DNA from: an uncultured Erythrobacter sp.
Lineage (GTDB): Bacteria; Pseudomonadota; Alphaproteobacteria; Sphingomonadales; Sphingomonadaceae
Length of the DNA stretch: 28,480 nucleotides
Assembly: GCA_913061345.1 (NCBI GenBank)
Contig: CAJXTZ010000029.1
Span: forward strand, 1 to 28,480
Direction: 5' to 3'
Part shown: piece after piece, positions 15,197 through 24,725 of the stretch
Position numbering within the stretch: position 1 is the first letter of the stretch
Layout of the letters: each line of letters starts with the position of its first letter
The notes under the pieces: model-generated
Databases searched by the model: none
What the model was told of the DNA's origin: nothing
Seen by the model: the letters and a program-made list of their open reading frames with translations, nothing else
Translations under genes and position numbers: made by a program

Positions 15197-16993
15197 GTGA
15201 TCGAAGCTCCTTCCTTGCATGCCTTCGCGGCGATGGCCCTGACGGTCGTAGTTTTCTATCTGTTCGTTCGCGGCAAGATGTCGATCGAGATCGTGTCGCT
15301 GCTGGCCATCGCGATCATCGCCGTCGGCCTTTATTTCTATCCCATGCCGCACACGCAGCCGACAGATGGACTGCAACTGGCGTTCGCCGGCTTTGGCCAT
15401 TACGCGCTGATCACCATTTGCGCGCTGATGGTGATGGGCCGCGGCCTCGTGGTGACAGGAGCGCTCGAGCCTGCCGCGCGCATGCTGGAGCGGGTCTTCA
15501 AGTTCAACCTGCAAACCGGCCTTCTGCTTTCGCTGGTACTGGCCTTCTTGCTCTCCATGGGCGTGAACAACACGCCGGTGCTGGTCCTGCTGATCCCGAT
15601 CTTCGTAACCCTAGCGCCGCGCGGCGCGATGCCCGCCTCGAAAACGTTGATGCCGCTCAATGCCTCGTCGCTGCTGGGCGGACTGGCAACCACCATCGGA
15701 ACATCCACCAACATCCTGGTCGTCGCAATTGCCGTCGATCTCGGGATGCCGCGCATGGGCGTGTTCCATTTTACCCCGATCGTGCTGATGGCATCGCTGG
15801 TGGCGCTGCCTTATATCTGGCTGGTGATGCCGCGCATGTTGCGCGACAACACGCCGGAGGTCGGCCATGGCAATCGGTGGTTCCATACCCGTTTGCGCGT
15901 ACCGCCCACCAGTAACCTGATCGGCAAGCATTTCGATGAAGTTGTCGATATGCTGCCGGATGATTTCCGTTTCGAGGAACGTCCGGACGGGCCTTTCGCA
16001 ACAGGTCAGCGCCTGCGCATATCGGGAACGCACGACGCGCTGGAAGATGCCGTGCGCGTGTTGCAGGGCCAAATCGCGCCGGGTTGGGTGGTAGACCAGA
16101 TACAGCGCGAATCCTCGGACAGGCGGCTCGACATGAAAGTGGTCGAGATGGTTGTCACCAGTGATTCCCGGCTGATCGGCCGGACGCTGGCGACATCGGG
16201 AATTGCAGATCGCTTCGGTGTTGCCGTGCTCGGCATACATCGCCCCGATCGTCCTCGCCTGTTCGATCAGGACGAGGGCGAAAGCGAACTTCGCTTTGCT
16301 GAAGGCGATGTGATGCTGGTGATGGGGCTGGGAGAGGCGCTATCCGAGTTCATCCAAAGCGACAGCCTCCTGCAGCTGGAGGGTGAGCGCGAGGTTCCCC
16401 GTCGATCAAAGGCCTGGCTTGCCGCCACCATCATGGGCGTATCCGTCGGCCTTGCATCCCTCGGCATCCTGCCAATCGCTATCGCTTCTTTGGGTGGAGC
16501 GATCCTGATGTTCCTCACCGGTTGCGTGAAGTTCGACCGGGTGGGAAGGGCGCTTTCCGGTCAGGTTATCGTGCTGGTTGCTGCAAGTATCGCCATTGGT
16601 CGCTTTGTTCTCGATAGCGGCGCTGCGGGGTGGCTGGGCGAATCGCTGGCGCTGGGGCTGCAATATCTGCCGCCTGCCGGGGTGGTCGCGGCCATAATGA
16701 TTTTCGTGACCGTGCTGACGAACTTTGCTTCGAACGCGACGGCCGCCACGGTCGGCACACCGATTGCTTTCAGCATCGCGACCGAGCTCGGCCTGCCGCA
16801 AGAGCCATTGATCCTGGCCGTGCTTTTCGGCTGCAACCTTTGTTACGCGACGCCAATCGCCTATCAGACGAACATGCTCATCATGGCCGAGGGGAGTTAC
16901 AATTTTCCCGATTACATGCGCACAGGTGTGCCGCTCGTCCTGATCATGGTCGTTACGCTCAGTTATCTATTGGCCGTAACCTACGGGATGTAG
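15197..16993 (+). CDS. SLC13 (DASS)-family permease with RCK_C domains
   Basis: A membrane transporter of the divalent anion/Na+ symporter superfamily, substrate unknown (sulfate or dicarboxylates are typical). There are about 10-12 hydrophobic segments. GVNNTPVLVLLIPIF and GGLATTIGTSTNILVV correspond to the paired SNT-like ion/substrate motifs in the two halves. Between them two RCK_C (TrkA_C) domains lie at about residues 215-290 and 310-385 (LIGKHFDEVVDMLPDDFRF; LIGRTLATSGIADRFGVAVLG), probably ligand-sensing. GTG 15197 (MIEAPSLHAF) is my choice; TTG 15176 adds seven residues, and neither has a good Shine-Dalgarno. The gene ends convergent with the Gly-rich protein gene, and a palindrome spans both stops. 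Confidence 0.88.
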   Translation: MIEAPSLHAFAAMALTVVVFYLFVRGKMSIEIVSLLAIAIIAVGLYFYPMPHTQPTDGLQLAFAGFGHYALITICALMVMGRGLVVTGALEPAARMLERVFKFNLQTGLLLSLVLAFLLSMGVNNTPVLVLLIPIFVTLAPRGAMPASKTLMPLNASSLLGGLATTIGTSTNILVVAIAVDLGMPRMGVFHFTPIVLMASLVALPYIWLVMPRMLRDNTPEVGHGNRWFHTRLRVPPTSNLIGKHFDEVVDMLPDDFRFEERPDGPFATGQRLRISGTHDALEDAVRVLQGQIAPGWVVDQIQRESSDRRLDMKVVEMVVTSDSRLIGRTLATSGIADRFGVAVLGIHRPDRPRLFDQDEGESELRFAEGDVMLVMGLGEALSEFIQSDSLLQLEGEREVPRRSKAWLAATIMGVSVGLASLGILPIAIASLGGAILMFLTGCVKFDRVGRALSGQVIVLVAASIAIGRFVLDSGAAGWLGESLALGLQYLPPAGVVAAIMIFVTVLTNFASNATAATVGTPIAFSIATELGLPQEPLILAVLFGCNLCYATPIAYQTNMLIMAEGSYNFPDYMRTGVPLVLIMVVTLSYLLAVTYGM

Positions 16994-17012
16994 CGACCGC
17001 TCAGCGGTCGCT
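16992..17012. terminator. Palindromic bidirectional terminator candidate
   Basis: The arms AGCGACCGCT and AGCGGTCGCT (10 bp) flank a single C; realistically this is an eight-base-pair stem with a TCA loop. It includes the last bases of the permease TAG (16991-16993) and the reverse TGA of the facing gene (17001-17003). No U-tract is present on either side. Confidence 0.5.
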
Positions 17013-17516
17013 CCCGCTATGGCCGGAACGGCGGGCGGACGCGGCCTCGATCTCGCTGATCTGCGCACTGCGATCAATGTCCTCTATTGCCCCTGCTGCT
17101 GCATAGAGCGCGCGCAGCCGCTCGTATTCCTCCTGCGGCAGGGCTGCAACTTCATCGGGCGTCATATTCGGAAGCGGTTGCCGGTTGGTACTCACGGCGC
17201 GGTTGGCGATGGAGGATCGGTTGCCTCCGCCGCCCCCCCCACCCATCATAGGCTGGCCGAAACTTCCGTCGGTATTCTCGCTGCCGAAAGAGCCTACGTT
17301 CTGCGATTCGGCGCGCTCCAGCTTGGCTTCGCCGTAGGCTGGCGAGCTGTCTGTCGGAACGGCGGGCCCGTTCAGAGCAACCGGCTCGGCAGCCGCGCGC
17401 TCCTCTGCATCGGCGAACATGGCGATCGTGGCCGTCAGTGCGACGGTTACGGCTGCGAAACGTCTGTACAGCTTGGCCGGGACAGGGGGTGTCGAAATCT
17501 TTGCCATCACGCGCAT
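17001..17516 (-). CDS. Membrane-anchored Gly-rich hypothetical protein
   Basis: A 171-aa protein with an N-terminal membrane helix or uncleaved signal (FAAVTVALTATIAMFADA, about residues 20-37). A Ser/Ala/Glu-rich region follows, then a seven-Gly run (residues about 91-97) and a C-terminal helical segment (TPDEVAALPQEEYERLRALYAAAGAIEDIDR). The Gly run is encoded over a C8 tract on the plus strand (17233-17240), a possible slippage site. Starts at 17516 or 17507 (MAK) are both possible, and neither has a clear ribosome site. No family recognised. It is divergent from the XrtA-associated sugar transferase gene and may share its regulatory region. Confidence 0.65.
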   Translation of the reverse strand: MRVMAKISTPPVPAKLYRRFAAVTVALTATIAMFADAEERAAAEPVALNGPAVPTDSSPAYGEAKLERAESQNVGSFGSENTDGSFGQPMMGGGGGGGNRSSIANRAVSTNRQPLPNMTPDEVAALPQEEYERLRALYAAAGAIEDIDRSAQISEIEAASARRSGHSGSDR

Positions 17517-17555
17517 ATTACCGCGCCTGGGTTAACTGCCTGAACCGACATGAGG

Positions 17556-17570
17556 TTAATTTGGAATTAC
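17556..17570. promoter_or_regulatory. CtrA-box-like element
   Basis: TTAA at 17556-17559, seven bases, then TTAC at 17567-17570: one mismatch from the alphaproteobacterial CtrA consensus TTAA-N7-TTAA. It lies in the 231-base divergent gap between the Gly-rich protein gene and the sugar transferase gene. The gap also holds isolated half-site-like TTAACC at 17634 and 17700, a GTTAAC at 17531 and a short GTAAA/TTTAC inverted pair at 17668-17678. I see no sigma-54 -24/-12 element here. Confidence 0.3.
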
Positions 17571-17747
17571 CTGATAATCCCGACATCATCGCGAGATAGC
17601 CCCGATGCCATACCCGCGGCGAACACAGCGCGCTTAACCAAACCTCGCTCATGCGGTTATTGCAGGTGTAAAGTTTACCGACATTTCATACCTCGGCGTT
17701 AACCGAGACTTCGCTGGAAATTCCTCCGGCAACGAACGGTTGAAGCG

Positions 17748-19133
17748 ATGGTCCGCCTCTTCAAACACTACATCCCCCATGCCGTGCTTTTTCTGGGCGC
17801 GTTGGACTTCGTTCTGCTGATCGTATCGGCGGACCTGGCGTGGTCGATACGAACCAGTCAAATCGGCACGGAAGCCGGTCACCTTGCCGAGCGCGCCCTG
17901 CCGTTATTGGGCTTTGCGACGACCACCCTTGCGGCAATGATCGCGGTTGGCGTCTACGGGCCGGAAGCGCTGCGTTCCATGCGTTTCGCCTGCGCCCGCC
18001 TGCTGGTTGCTTCGAGCCTTGCCATTCTTGCACTCGCGGTACTCGATTTCGTCCTGCCGGGGCATACCTATTGGAGGTCCATCCTCCTCTATGCGATGGT
18101 GTTGGCTAACGGCTTGATGGTCCTGAATCGCGTGATCGTGGGGAGCATTCTGGGCACATCGGCATTTCGCCGCCGTATTCTGGTTCTGGGCGCCGGAATG
18201 CGCGCCCAGCGGCTGAAAGACCTGTCTTGCAAGGAAGGCAGCGGTTTCAAGATCGTGGGCTTCGTTAATATGACCGGTGCGCGACAGGAGGTTGCCGAAG
18301 CCGTGCAACGGTCGGAAATATTCGATCTTTCCGGCTATGTCGCAGGTCTTGGCGCAACCGAAGTGGTGCTGGCGCTGGAGGAGCGTCGCAACGCATTGCC
18401 GTTGAAAGACCTGCTGCGCGTGAAGACGGCAGGCGTCTACGTGAACGAGTTTTCTAGCTTTCTCGAACGGGAAACCGGGCGTGTCGATCTCGATACGCTC
18501 AATCCCAGCTGGCTTATTTTCTCGGACGGGTTTTCTTCGGGCCGGGCCGTTTCATCCGTGGCGAAGCGTGCCTTTGATATTCTCGCCAGCGGACTTCTGC
18601 TTCTGTTCGCATTCCCGGTTATCGCGCTGTTCGCAATCATCGTGAAACTGGACAGCAAGGGGCCGGCATTTTTCCGGCAGAAGCGAATTGGGCTTTACGG
18701 AGAAACTTTCGAACTGATCAAGCTGCGCTCTATGCGCACGGACGCGGAGAAGGATGGATCCAAATGGGCGCAGGAAAATGATCCGCGCATCACGCGCGTC
18801 GGCGCTTTTATTCGCAAGGTTCGTATCGACGAACTGCCGCAGGTCTGGACGGTGCTGCGAGGCCATATGAGCTTTGTCGGTCCGCGTCCCGAAGTGCCAA
18901 CCTTCGTCGATGATCTGGAAGACAAACTTCCCTATTATGCAGAGCGCCATATGGTGAAACCGGGCATCACCGGATGGGCGCAGATCAACTATCCCTATGG
19001 CGCCAGTATAGAAGATTCCCGCCACAAGCTGGAATTCGACCTCTATTACGCCAAGAATTATACACCCTTTCTGGACCTGCTGATCCTGCTGCAGACGTTG
19101 CGCGTCGTGCTGTGGCCGGAAGGCGCTCGATAA
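17748..19133 (+). CDS. XrtA/PEP-CTERM-associated sugar transferase
   Basis: A polyprenyl-phosphate glycosyl-1-phosphate transferase that would start exopolysaccharide repeat synthesis at the inner membrane. The 461-aa protein has an N-terminal half with four hydrophobic segments (about residues 10-140), a CoA-binding-like domain ([15 protein letters not shown] and onward), a fifth membrane segment (about 280-300, [20 protein letters not shown]) and the catalytic C-terminal domain ([68 protein letters not shown]). This matches the TIGR03013-type transferase found with exosortase A. Its stop overlaps the prsK start (TAATG). The preceding gap may carry its control elements. Confidence 0.9.
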   Translation: MVRLFKHYIPHAVLFLGALDFVLLIVSADLAWSIRTSQIGTEAGHLAERALPLLGFATTTLAAMIAVGVYGPEALRSMRFACARLLVASSLAILALAVLDFVLPGHTYWRSILLYAMVLANGLMVLNRVIVGSILGTSAFRRRILVLGAGMRAQRLKDLSCKEGSGFKIVGFVNMTGARQEVAEAVQRSEIFDLSGYVAGLGATEVVLALEERRNALPLKDLLRVKTAGVYVNEFSSFLERETGRVDLDTLNPSWLIFSDGFSSGRAVSSVAKRAFDILASGLLLLFAFPVIALFAIIVKLDSKGPAFFRQKRIGLYGETFELIKLRSMRTDAEKDGSKWAQENDPRITRVGAFIRKVRIDELPQVWTVLRGHMSFVGPRPEVPTFVDDLEDKLPYYAERHMVKPGITGWAQINYPYGASIEDSRHKLEFDLYYAKNYTPFLDLLILLQTLRVVLWPEGAR

Positions 19134-21247
19134 TGACGATGTTCTTGGATATCGCCAGTTACCTTACGTTCCTGGTCACCGCGTGCGGCGCGGTTGCATT
19201 GGCCTTGTGGCTGGCAACGAGCCGACGCGCGAAGGGCCCTGCGATCAACGCCTGCGCCGCGGCGCTTTTCTGTTCGGCCCTGTGGGCCTTTTCAGTTATC
19301 GGTTTCGGCCATGGTAGCAGTGCTGCACAGTTGCTGGCGATTGTCAGCAACCTTGCTTGGCTGTGGATGCTTTACCGGCTCTTCGGTTACGACGACCGAG
19401 GCATAAGCCTCGGTCCGATCCGGCCGGTGGTCTTCGTCCTTGCATTTGTAGAGTTGATGCAGATCGCGCTGTTTGTGGCGCGCGTGCAATTCGGCGGTGC
19501 TGTCGAGCCCGAATTGCTGGTGATGCGCTTCGCCTTCACCTTCCGCCTGTTGTTTTGCGTCGGGGCGCTGGTCCTGGTGCATAACCTGTACGCTGGTGCC
19601 TCTGCCCAAGCGCGCGAGGGACTCCGCTGGCCCGCCAGTGCGCTTGCAGTCCTTTGGTTATATGATCTCAATCTTTACACGATCGCCTATCTCGACAGTG
19701 GGATTCCGACTCTCCTGCTCGATCTGCGCAGCCTTGCGCTTGGCGTTGCCGTGGTGTTGTTCGCGATGGGCACTTTGCGAACCGAAAGCGAATTGCGTTT
19801 TCGCCCATCACGGGGATTTGCCTTCCAGTCTTTTTCACTCCTGCTGATGGGCGCCTACCTGGTCGTCATGGTCGTGATTGCGCAGGGTCTGGCCTATATC
19901 GGTAGCGATTACGGGCGAATGTTGCAGACCGGCTTCATCCTGCTGGCCAGCGTGGTAGCGCTGACGATCTTGCCATCGCGCAAGTTGCGCGGATGGCTGC
20001 GCGTAACGCTGTTCAAGAACCTTTTTCAGCATCGCTACGATTACCGGGCCGAGTGGCTGCGTTTTACCGAAACGATAGGCAGGGCCGGGCCGCATGCTCC
20101 ACCGCTACCGGAGCGGGCCGTCCAAGCTGTGGCCGATATCACGGATAGCCCGGCGGGCCTCCTGCTAACTCCGCGTGAAGAAGGCGGATTTGCCTTGGAG
20201 GCGCGTTGGCAATGGCCGGATATCGAAGTTCCCGCGCAAGCCATAGATACTCTGGGCGCACAGTTTCTGGCGGAAAACCAGTTCATTGTCGACCTTGACG
20301 ATCTACGCTCCGGTGATGCCGAGGGTGTTCCTGCCGTGGCAACTCCCGCCTGGCTGTTGGAAAGCGAGCGATCATGGGCCCTCGTCCCGCTGTTGCATTA
20401 CGAGCGACTGGTCGGGGTCGTTGTTCTGGCAAGACCGACAGTGGCCCGTAGACTGGATTGGGAAGATTTTGATCTGTTGCGCGTGGTTGGACGTCAGCTC
20501 GCCAGCTATATGGCAGAGCGCAACAGCCAGAATGCGCTTGGCGAAGCGCAGCGGTTCGACGAGTTCAATCGGCGTATCGCTTTTGTCATGCATGACATCA
20601 AGAATCTTGCCAGCCAGCTATCCCTGCTGGCCGGAAACGCGGAGAAGCATGCGGAAAAGCCCGCGTTCAGGGCCGATATGATCCTAACCCTTCGCAATTC
20701 TACGGACAAATTGCAGGCTTTGCTCACGCGGCTTGGTCGATATGGAACGCATGGGGCGAGGGAACGCGAAGTGATCGCGTTGCAAAGCCTGCTTCGGCGG
20801 ATCGTGGAACAGTACAACGGCAAGCACGAACTGGTGCTGACGCGCGGGGGCGACTGCCGTGTCAACGCCGATGCGGAAGGGCTGGAGCAAGCGCTCGTCC
20901 ATCTGGTTCAGAACGCCATCGAGGCGAGCGATCGCCATTCACCGATTTTCCTCGATCTTCGCCGGGACACCGGTCACGCCATTATTGAAGTTCTGGACAA
21001 TGGCGCGGGGATGACGCCGGAATTTATCAGAACAAAGCTGTTCAAACCGTTCCATTCATCGAAATCCGGTGGTTTCGGCATCGGAGCGTTTGAATCGCGT
21101 GAGCTGGTTCGGGGGATGGGTGGCGAGATCGAAGTGGAATCGCGCGAAGGTCTGGGCACGCGTTTCATCATTCGCTTACCGCTGTGCGAAGCCGCCGAAT
21201 TCTTCAAATCCATGCAAGGCCACGGAAAAGCCAGTGAGGTCGCATAA
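19133..21247 (+). CDS. prsK: PEP-CTERM/XrtA-system histidine kinase PrsK
   Basis: Membrane sensor kinase of the exosortase A regulatory pair. ATG 19133 shares one base with the transferase stop; upstream in-frame sequence belongs to that gene. The 704-aa chain has about eight to nine membrane helices in residues 1-300. A GAF-like domain follows at about 320-470. The kinase core starts at FNRRIAFVMHDIKNLASQLSLLAGN, with phospho-acceptor His about 487. HLVQNAIEASD (N-box), LDNGAGMTPEFI (G1) and GGFGIGAFESRELVRGMGG (G2) complete the ATPase domain. The length and the HDIKNL motif match TIGR02916. It couples to prsR by another one-base overlap. Confidence 0.92.
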   Translation: MTMFLDIASYLTFLVTACGAVALALWLATSRRAKGPAINACAAALFCSALWAFSVIGFGHGSSAAQLLAIVSNLAWLWMLYRLFGYDDRGISLGPIRPVVFVLAFVELMQIALFVARVQFGGAVEPELLVMRFAFTFRLLFCVGALVLVHNLYAGASAQAREGLRWPASALAVLWLYDLNLYTIAYLDSGIPTLLLDLRSLALGVAVVLFAMGTLRTESELRFRPSRGFAFQSFSLLLMGAYLVVMVVIAQGLAYIGSDYGRMLQTGFILLASVVALTILPSRKLRGWLRVTLFKNLFQHRYDYRAEWLRFTETIGRAGPHAPPLPERAVQAVADITDSPAGLLLTPREEGGFALEARWQWPDIEVPAQAIDTLGAQFLAENQFIVDLDDLRSGDAEGVPAVATPAWLLESERSWALVPLLHYERLVGVVVLARPTVARRLDWEDFDLLRVVGRQLASYMAERNSQNALGEAQRFDEFNRRIAFVMHDIKNLASQLSLLAGNAEKHAEKPAFRADMILTLRNSTDKLQALLTRLGRYGTHGAREREVIALQSLLRRIVEQYNGKHELVLTRGGDCRVNADAEGLEQALVHLVQNAIEASDRHSPIFLDLRRDTGHAIIEVLDNGAGMTPEFIRTKLFKPFHSSKSGGFGIGAFESRELVRGMGGEIEVESREGLGTRFIIRLPLCEAAEFFKSMQGHGKASEVA

Positions 21248-22611
21248 TGGCTGACAACAAACCCAAGCTGCTGATTGTGGAAGACGATGCCGGGCTACAG
21301 GCCCAGCTGAAATGGGCCTATGAAGATTTCGAGGTTCTGATCGCTGGCGATCGCGACAGCGCGATAGCAGCCTTGCGATCGGAAGAGCCGCCGGTGGTCA
21401 CGCTGGATCTTGGTCTGCCGCCCGATCCGGATGGCACCACAGAAGGTTTTGCTGTCCTCGATGCGATCATGGCGTTGAAGCCGGATACGAAGGTGATCGT
21501 GGCTTCCGGCCACGGTGCCCGGGAATCGGCGTTGAACGCCATCGAGCGCGGAGCCTACGATTTCTATCAGAAGCCGGTGGACATCGACCAACTCGGATTG
21601 ATCGTGCGCCGGGCTTTCAACTTGCATGCTATCGAAAAGGAGAACCGGCGCCTTGCTTCCAAAGCGGGTGACGGCAACACTGTGCTGGGTGGACTGATAA
21701 CCTCGGCCCCCGAAATGGTGAAAGTGGCGCGGACGATAGAGCGCGTTGCCAACACCAATGTCTCTGTCATGCTGCTGGGCGCAAGTGGCACGGGCAAGGA
21801 ATTGCTGGCGCGCGGCGTGCACGATGCCAGCGACCGCAAGAACGGCAACTTCATCGCCATAAACTGTGCTGCCATACCGGAAAACCTGCTGGAAAGTGAA
21901 CTGTTCGGGCATGAGAAAGGCGCATTTACAGGTGCGGTAAAGACCATCGAAGGAAAGATCGAGCTGGCGAACGGCGGCACGTTGTTCCTTGACGAGGTGG
22001 GCGACATTCCGCTCCCCTTGCAGGTCAAGCTGCTGCGCTTTCTGCAGGAACGCACCATAGAGCGGATCGGTGGGCGCAAGTCGATCCCCGTCGATACGCG
22101 CATTGTCTGCGCGACCCATCAGGACCTGGAGAGTATGATCGCCGAGCAGCGTTTCCGCGAAGACCTGTTCTATCGACTGGCGGAAGTCGTCGTAAAGATC
22201 CCCTCCTTGGCAGAGCGTCCCGGAGATGCCACCTTGCTCGCCAAGGTGTTCCTCAAGCGTTTTGCAGGCGAAATGAATCCGTCGGTTACAGGCTTTGCCG
22301 CCGATGCGCTGGCGGCCATCGATGGCTGGGGCTGGCCGGGCAATGTCCGTGAACTGGAAAACCGCGTAAAACGTGCAGTTATCATGGCCGACGGAAAGCT
22401 GATCGGTGCGCACGATCTTGATTTGCAGGATGAGGAAGAAGACAATTCCGAAGCCCTCAACCTGAAGAGCGCGCGCGAGAAATCGGACCGCAAGATGATC
22501 CGCCATGCGCTGGCGCGTAGCGAAGGCAATATTTCCAGCACCGCCAAGATGCTGGGGATCAGCCGGCCGACGTTGTACGACCTTATCAAACAATACGACT
22601 TGCAGACCTGA
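21247..22611 (+). CDS. prsR: PEP-CTERM/XrtA-system response regulator PrsR
   Basis: A 454-aa NtrC-type activator of sigma-54 promoters, partner of PrsK. The receiver (residues 1-120) has the acidic pair Glu12-Asp13-Asp14, phospho-acceptor Asp54 (VTLDLGLP) and a Lys in YQKPVDID. The AAA+ domain has Walker A GASGTGKE (about 178-185), the sigma-54 contact loop GAFTGA (about 225-230), the Walker [12 protein letters not shown], and the arginine-finger region [10 protein letters not shown]. The C-terminal factor-for-inversion-like helix-turn-helix ends [21 protein letters not shown]. The retained GAFTGA implies a true sigma-54 activator. Target genes are not visible in this window. Confidence 0.93.
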   Translation: MADNKPKLLIVEDDAGLQAQLKWAYEDFEVLIAGDRDSAIAALRSEEPPVVTLDLGLPPDPDGTTEGFAVLDAIMALKPDTKVIVASGHGARESALNAIERGAYDFYQKPVDIDQLGLIVRRAFNLHAIEKENRRLASKAGDGNTVLGGLITSAPEMVKVARTIERVANTNVSVMLLGASGTGKELLARGVHDASDRKNGNFIAINCAAIPENLLESELFGHEKGAFTGAVKTIEGKIELANGGTLFLDEVGDIPLPLQVKLLRFLQERTIERIGGRKSIPVDTRIVCATHQDLESMIAEQRFREDLFYRLAEVVVKIPSLAERPGDATLLAKVFLKRFAGEMNPSVTGFAADALAAIDGWGWPGNVRELENRVKRAVIMADGKLIGAHDLDLQDEEEDNSEALNLKSAREKSDRKMIRHALARSEGNISSTAKMLGISRPTLYDLIKQYDLQT

Positions 22612-22636
22612 CACCGCAGCGGCACAGCGCGCGGTG

Positions 22637-23593
22637 ATGGTTGCGCGTTTGAAAATCCTGTTCGATCCGCTGGTGCGCCTGCTGTTGCTGTCGATTGTAC
22701 TCGCCAGCATTGCACCTGTAACAGGGGACGGGAAGGCTGTAGCCCGCGTCGTGTCGGATGGCGCGATATTCTTCCTGTTCCTTTTGAACGGCTTGCGACT
22801 GCCGCGTCGGCAGGTGCTGGATGGTATCCGCAATGCGCGATTTCTGTTGCCCCTGATAATCTGGGTTTTCGGGGTTATGGGCCTGACGGGCTGGGGGCTG
22901 TCGCAAATTGGCGAGAACGTGCTGCCGCCTACAGTTGCACTTGGATTGCTGCTTCTTGGCTTGCTGCCTTCCACCGTTCAATCGGCTACGGCATACTGCT
23001 CGCTGGCTGGTGGCAATGTCGCAGCGTCGGTCGTGGCGGCTGCCATTATCAACCTGCTCGGCGTATTCATAACCGCTCCGCTGCTTTCGTTTGCCAGCGG
23101 CGGAGACGTGGGGCTTGATCTGGACGGGTTGCAGCGCATCGGTCAGATCCTGTTGCTTCCATTCTTCATCGGACAGGTTCTGCAAACGCGCGTTGGGCCT
23201 CTTATCGCCGATAACCGCGTGATTATTGCCCGGGCTGATCGGGGCGCAATTGCGATTGCCGTTTACGTAGCCTTTTCGGCTGCGGTAGAGCAGGGCCTGT
23301 GGGAACTGGTCAGCCTGACAGCATGGGGATGGCTCGCCGCGCTCATCGGAACGTTCCTGCTGCTCGGATTTGCCGGATCATGGCTGACGGGCGGGGCACT
23401 TGGCCTGGCGCGCGCGGATCGCATCGCGTTTTTGTTCACCGGCGCACAGAAAAGCATCGTTCTGGGCGCGCCGCTGGCCGCAGTGCTGTTTCCGCCGGCA
23501 ACGGCTGGCCTCGTGCTGTTACCGGTGCTGGCTTATCACCTGATGCAGATGATCATCTCTGCACCCATAGCCGCAAGGCTCAACCGGGCGTAG
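22637..23593 (+). CDS. Bile acid:Na+ symporter-like (SBF) transporter
   Basis: A 318-aa membrane protein with about nine to ten hydrophobic helices, matching the SBF-like (PF13593 type) branch of bile-acid/Na+ symporters. PSTVQSATAYCSLAGGNVAASVVAAAIINLLGVFI (about residues 113-147) is the conserved central helix pair, with its crossing Na-site-like motif. FTGAQKSIVLGAPLAAVLFPP (about 273-293) is the matching element in the second repeat. The ATG at 22637 lies 25 bases after prsR; GTG 22634 is equally open. Substrate is unknown in bacteria for this branch. Its stop overlaps the convergent DUF475 gene by 14 bases. Confidence 0.82.
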   Translation: MVARLKILFDPLVRLLLLSIVLASIAPVTGDGKAVARVVSDGAIFFLFLLNGLRLPRRQVLDGIRNARFLLPLIIWVFGVMGLTGWGLSQIGENVLPPTVALGLLLLGLLPSTVQSATAYCSLAGGNVAASVVAAAIINLLGVFITAPLLSFASGGDVGLDLDGLQRIGQILLLPFFIGQVLQTRVGPLIADNRVIIARADRGAIAIAVYVAFSAAVEQGLWELVSLTAWGWLAALIGTFLLLGFAGSWLTGGALGLARADRIAFLFTGAQKSIVLGAPLAAVLFPPATAGLVLLPVLAYHLMQMIISAPIAARLNRA

Positions 23594-24656
23594 GCGCTTC
23601 CTTGACGCCTTCTGCCTCCCGTTTGTTGTGGCGGAGCGACCACCAGAACGACAGGCCGATAAGCGCGCCGCCGATGAGGCCGGTTAGCGTTTCGGGAATG
23701 TGCACGACAGCGGAGGTCAGCATAATTGCGCCCAGCACGATGATCGCCCAGAACGCGCCGTGCTCCAGAAACCTATATTCCGATAGAGTGCCTTTGCGCA
23801 CCAGATGGATGGTCATCGAACGTACGAACATCGCGCCGATCGACAGGCCCAGCGCGATAATGATCATGTTGTTCGAGAGTGCGAAGGCACCAATCACCCC
23901 GTCGAAACTGAAAGAGGCGTCCAGCACTTCGAGATAGAGGAAGCCACCAAGGCCCGAACGCATCACCTCACCCGACGCGTTCTTGCGGGTTTCCTCGCGC
24001 ATGTTGAGATATTCGCCCAGCGCATCGACGGCGATATAGCTTACGAGGCCCAGCACGCCTGCCGTCAGGAATGTCAGCGCCTCTTCCTCGGGCAGTTGCA
24101 GCGAGATGAGCCAGAGCACCAGCAGCAAGAGGCCAATCTCCAACGCAGGCAATACGGCAACCTTGGTAAGTTGCCGCTCGATCACGCTGATCCAGTGCAC
24201 TTCCTTGTCGGCATCGAAAAAGAACTTCAGACCCACCATCGCCAGAAAAGCGCCGCCAAACCCGGCAATCCCGATATGCGCACCGGAAACGATGGCCTCG
24301 TACCGTTCAGGATCATTCAGAGAAAGGTCGATCGCCTCTATCGGTCCGATGCCCGCGGCAATGGCGACGATTGCGAGGGGGAACACGATGCGCGTTCCGA
24401 AAACGGCGATGGCGATACCCCAAAGAAGGAACCGCTGCTGCCATTTCTCGCTCATTTCCTTGAGGATAGAGGCGTTTACCACGGCATTGTCGAAACTCAG
24501 CGAGATTTCGAGGATGGAGAGAATGAAGATGATCCACAGTATCTCCAGCACGCCGCTCAGGCTGTCTGAACTGGATATGCCGTACCACAGGCCCAGCGCA
24601 AAGCATGCCGCAGTAAAGACAAGCGAGAATTTGTAGTAACGCAGCAGGGTTGCCAT
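23580..24656 (-). CDS. DUF475 (TerC-like) integral membrane protein
   Basis: A 358-aa protein with about nine to ten membrane helices. EISLSFDNAVVNASILKEMSEKW (about residues 50-72) and EVLDASFSFDGVIGAFALSNNMIIIALGLSIGA (about 250-282) hold the paired acidic Asp/Glu-in-membrane motifs shared by DUF475 and TerC families, which are thought to move divalent metal ions. The charged C-terminus is cytosolic by the positive-inside rule. No Shine-Dalgarno precedes ATG 24656. It lies 69 bases downstream of panB on the same strand. Its function is not established; metal handling is inference from the fold. Confidence 0.85.
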   Translation of the reverse strand: MATLLRYYKFSLVFTAACFALGLWYGISSSDSLSGVLEILWIIFILSILEISLSFDNAVVNASILKEMSEKWQQRFLLWGIAIAVFGTRIVFPLAIVAIAAGIGPIEAIDLSLNDPERYEAIVSGAHIGIAGFGGAFLAMVGLKFFFDADKEVHWISVIERQLTKVAVLPALEIGLLLLVLWLISLQLPEEEALTFLTAGVLGLVSYIAVDALGEYLNMREETRKNASGEVMRSGLGGFLYLEVLDASFSFDGVIGAFALSNNMIIIALGLSIGAMFVRSMTIHLVRKGTLSEYRFLEHGAFWAIIVLGAIMLTSAVVHIPETLTGLIGGALIGLSFWWSLRHNKREAEGVKEAPTPG

Positions 24657-24725
24657 GCGAGTGGGTATTCCGTGGCTAGGGAGGATTGGGCAGGAAACGC
24701 GCTAGCAGCGCGAAGGGTCCGCGAT

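Noticed and set aside
17668..17678. Short inverted repeat GTAAA-G-TTTAC as a PrsR operator
   Set aside because: Five-base arms are common by chance and I saw no second copy or sigma-54 promoter next to it.
21295..22974. A 559-codon minus-strand open frame opposite prsR
   Set aside because: Antisense to PrsR with all its motifs in the sense frame; no recognisable domain in the reverse translation.
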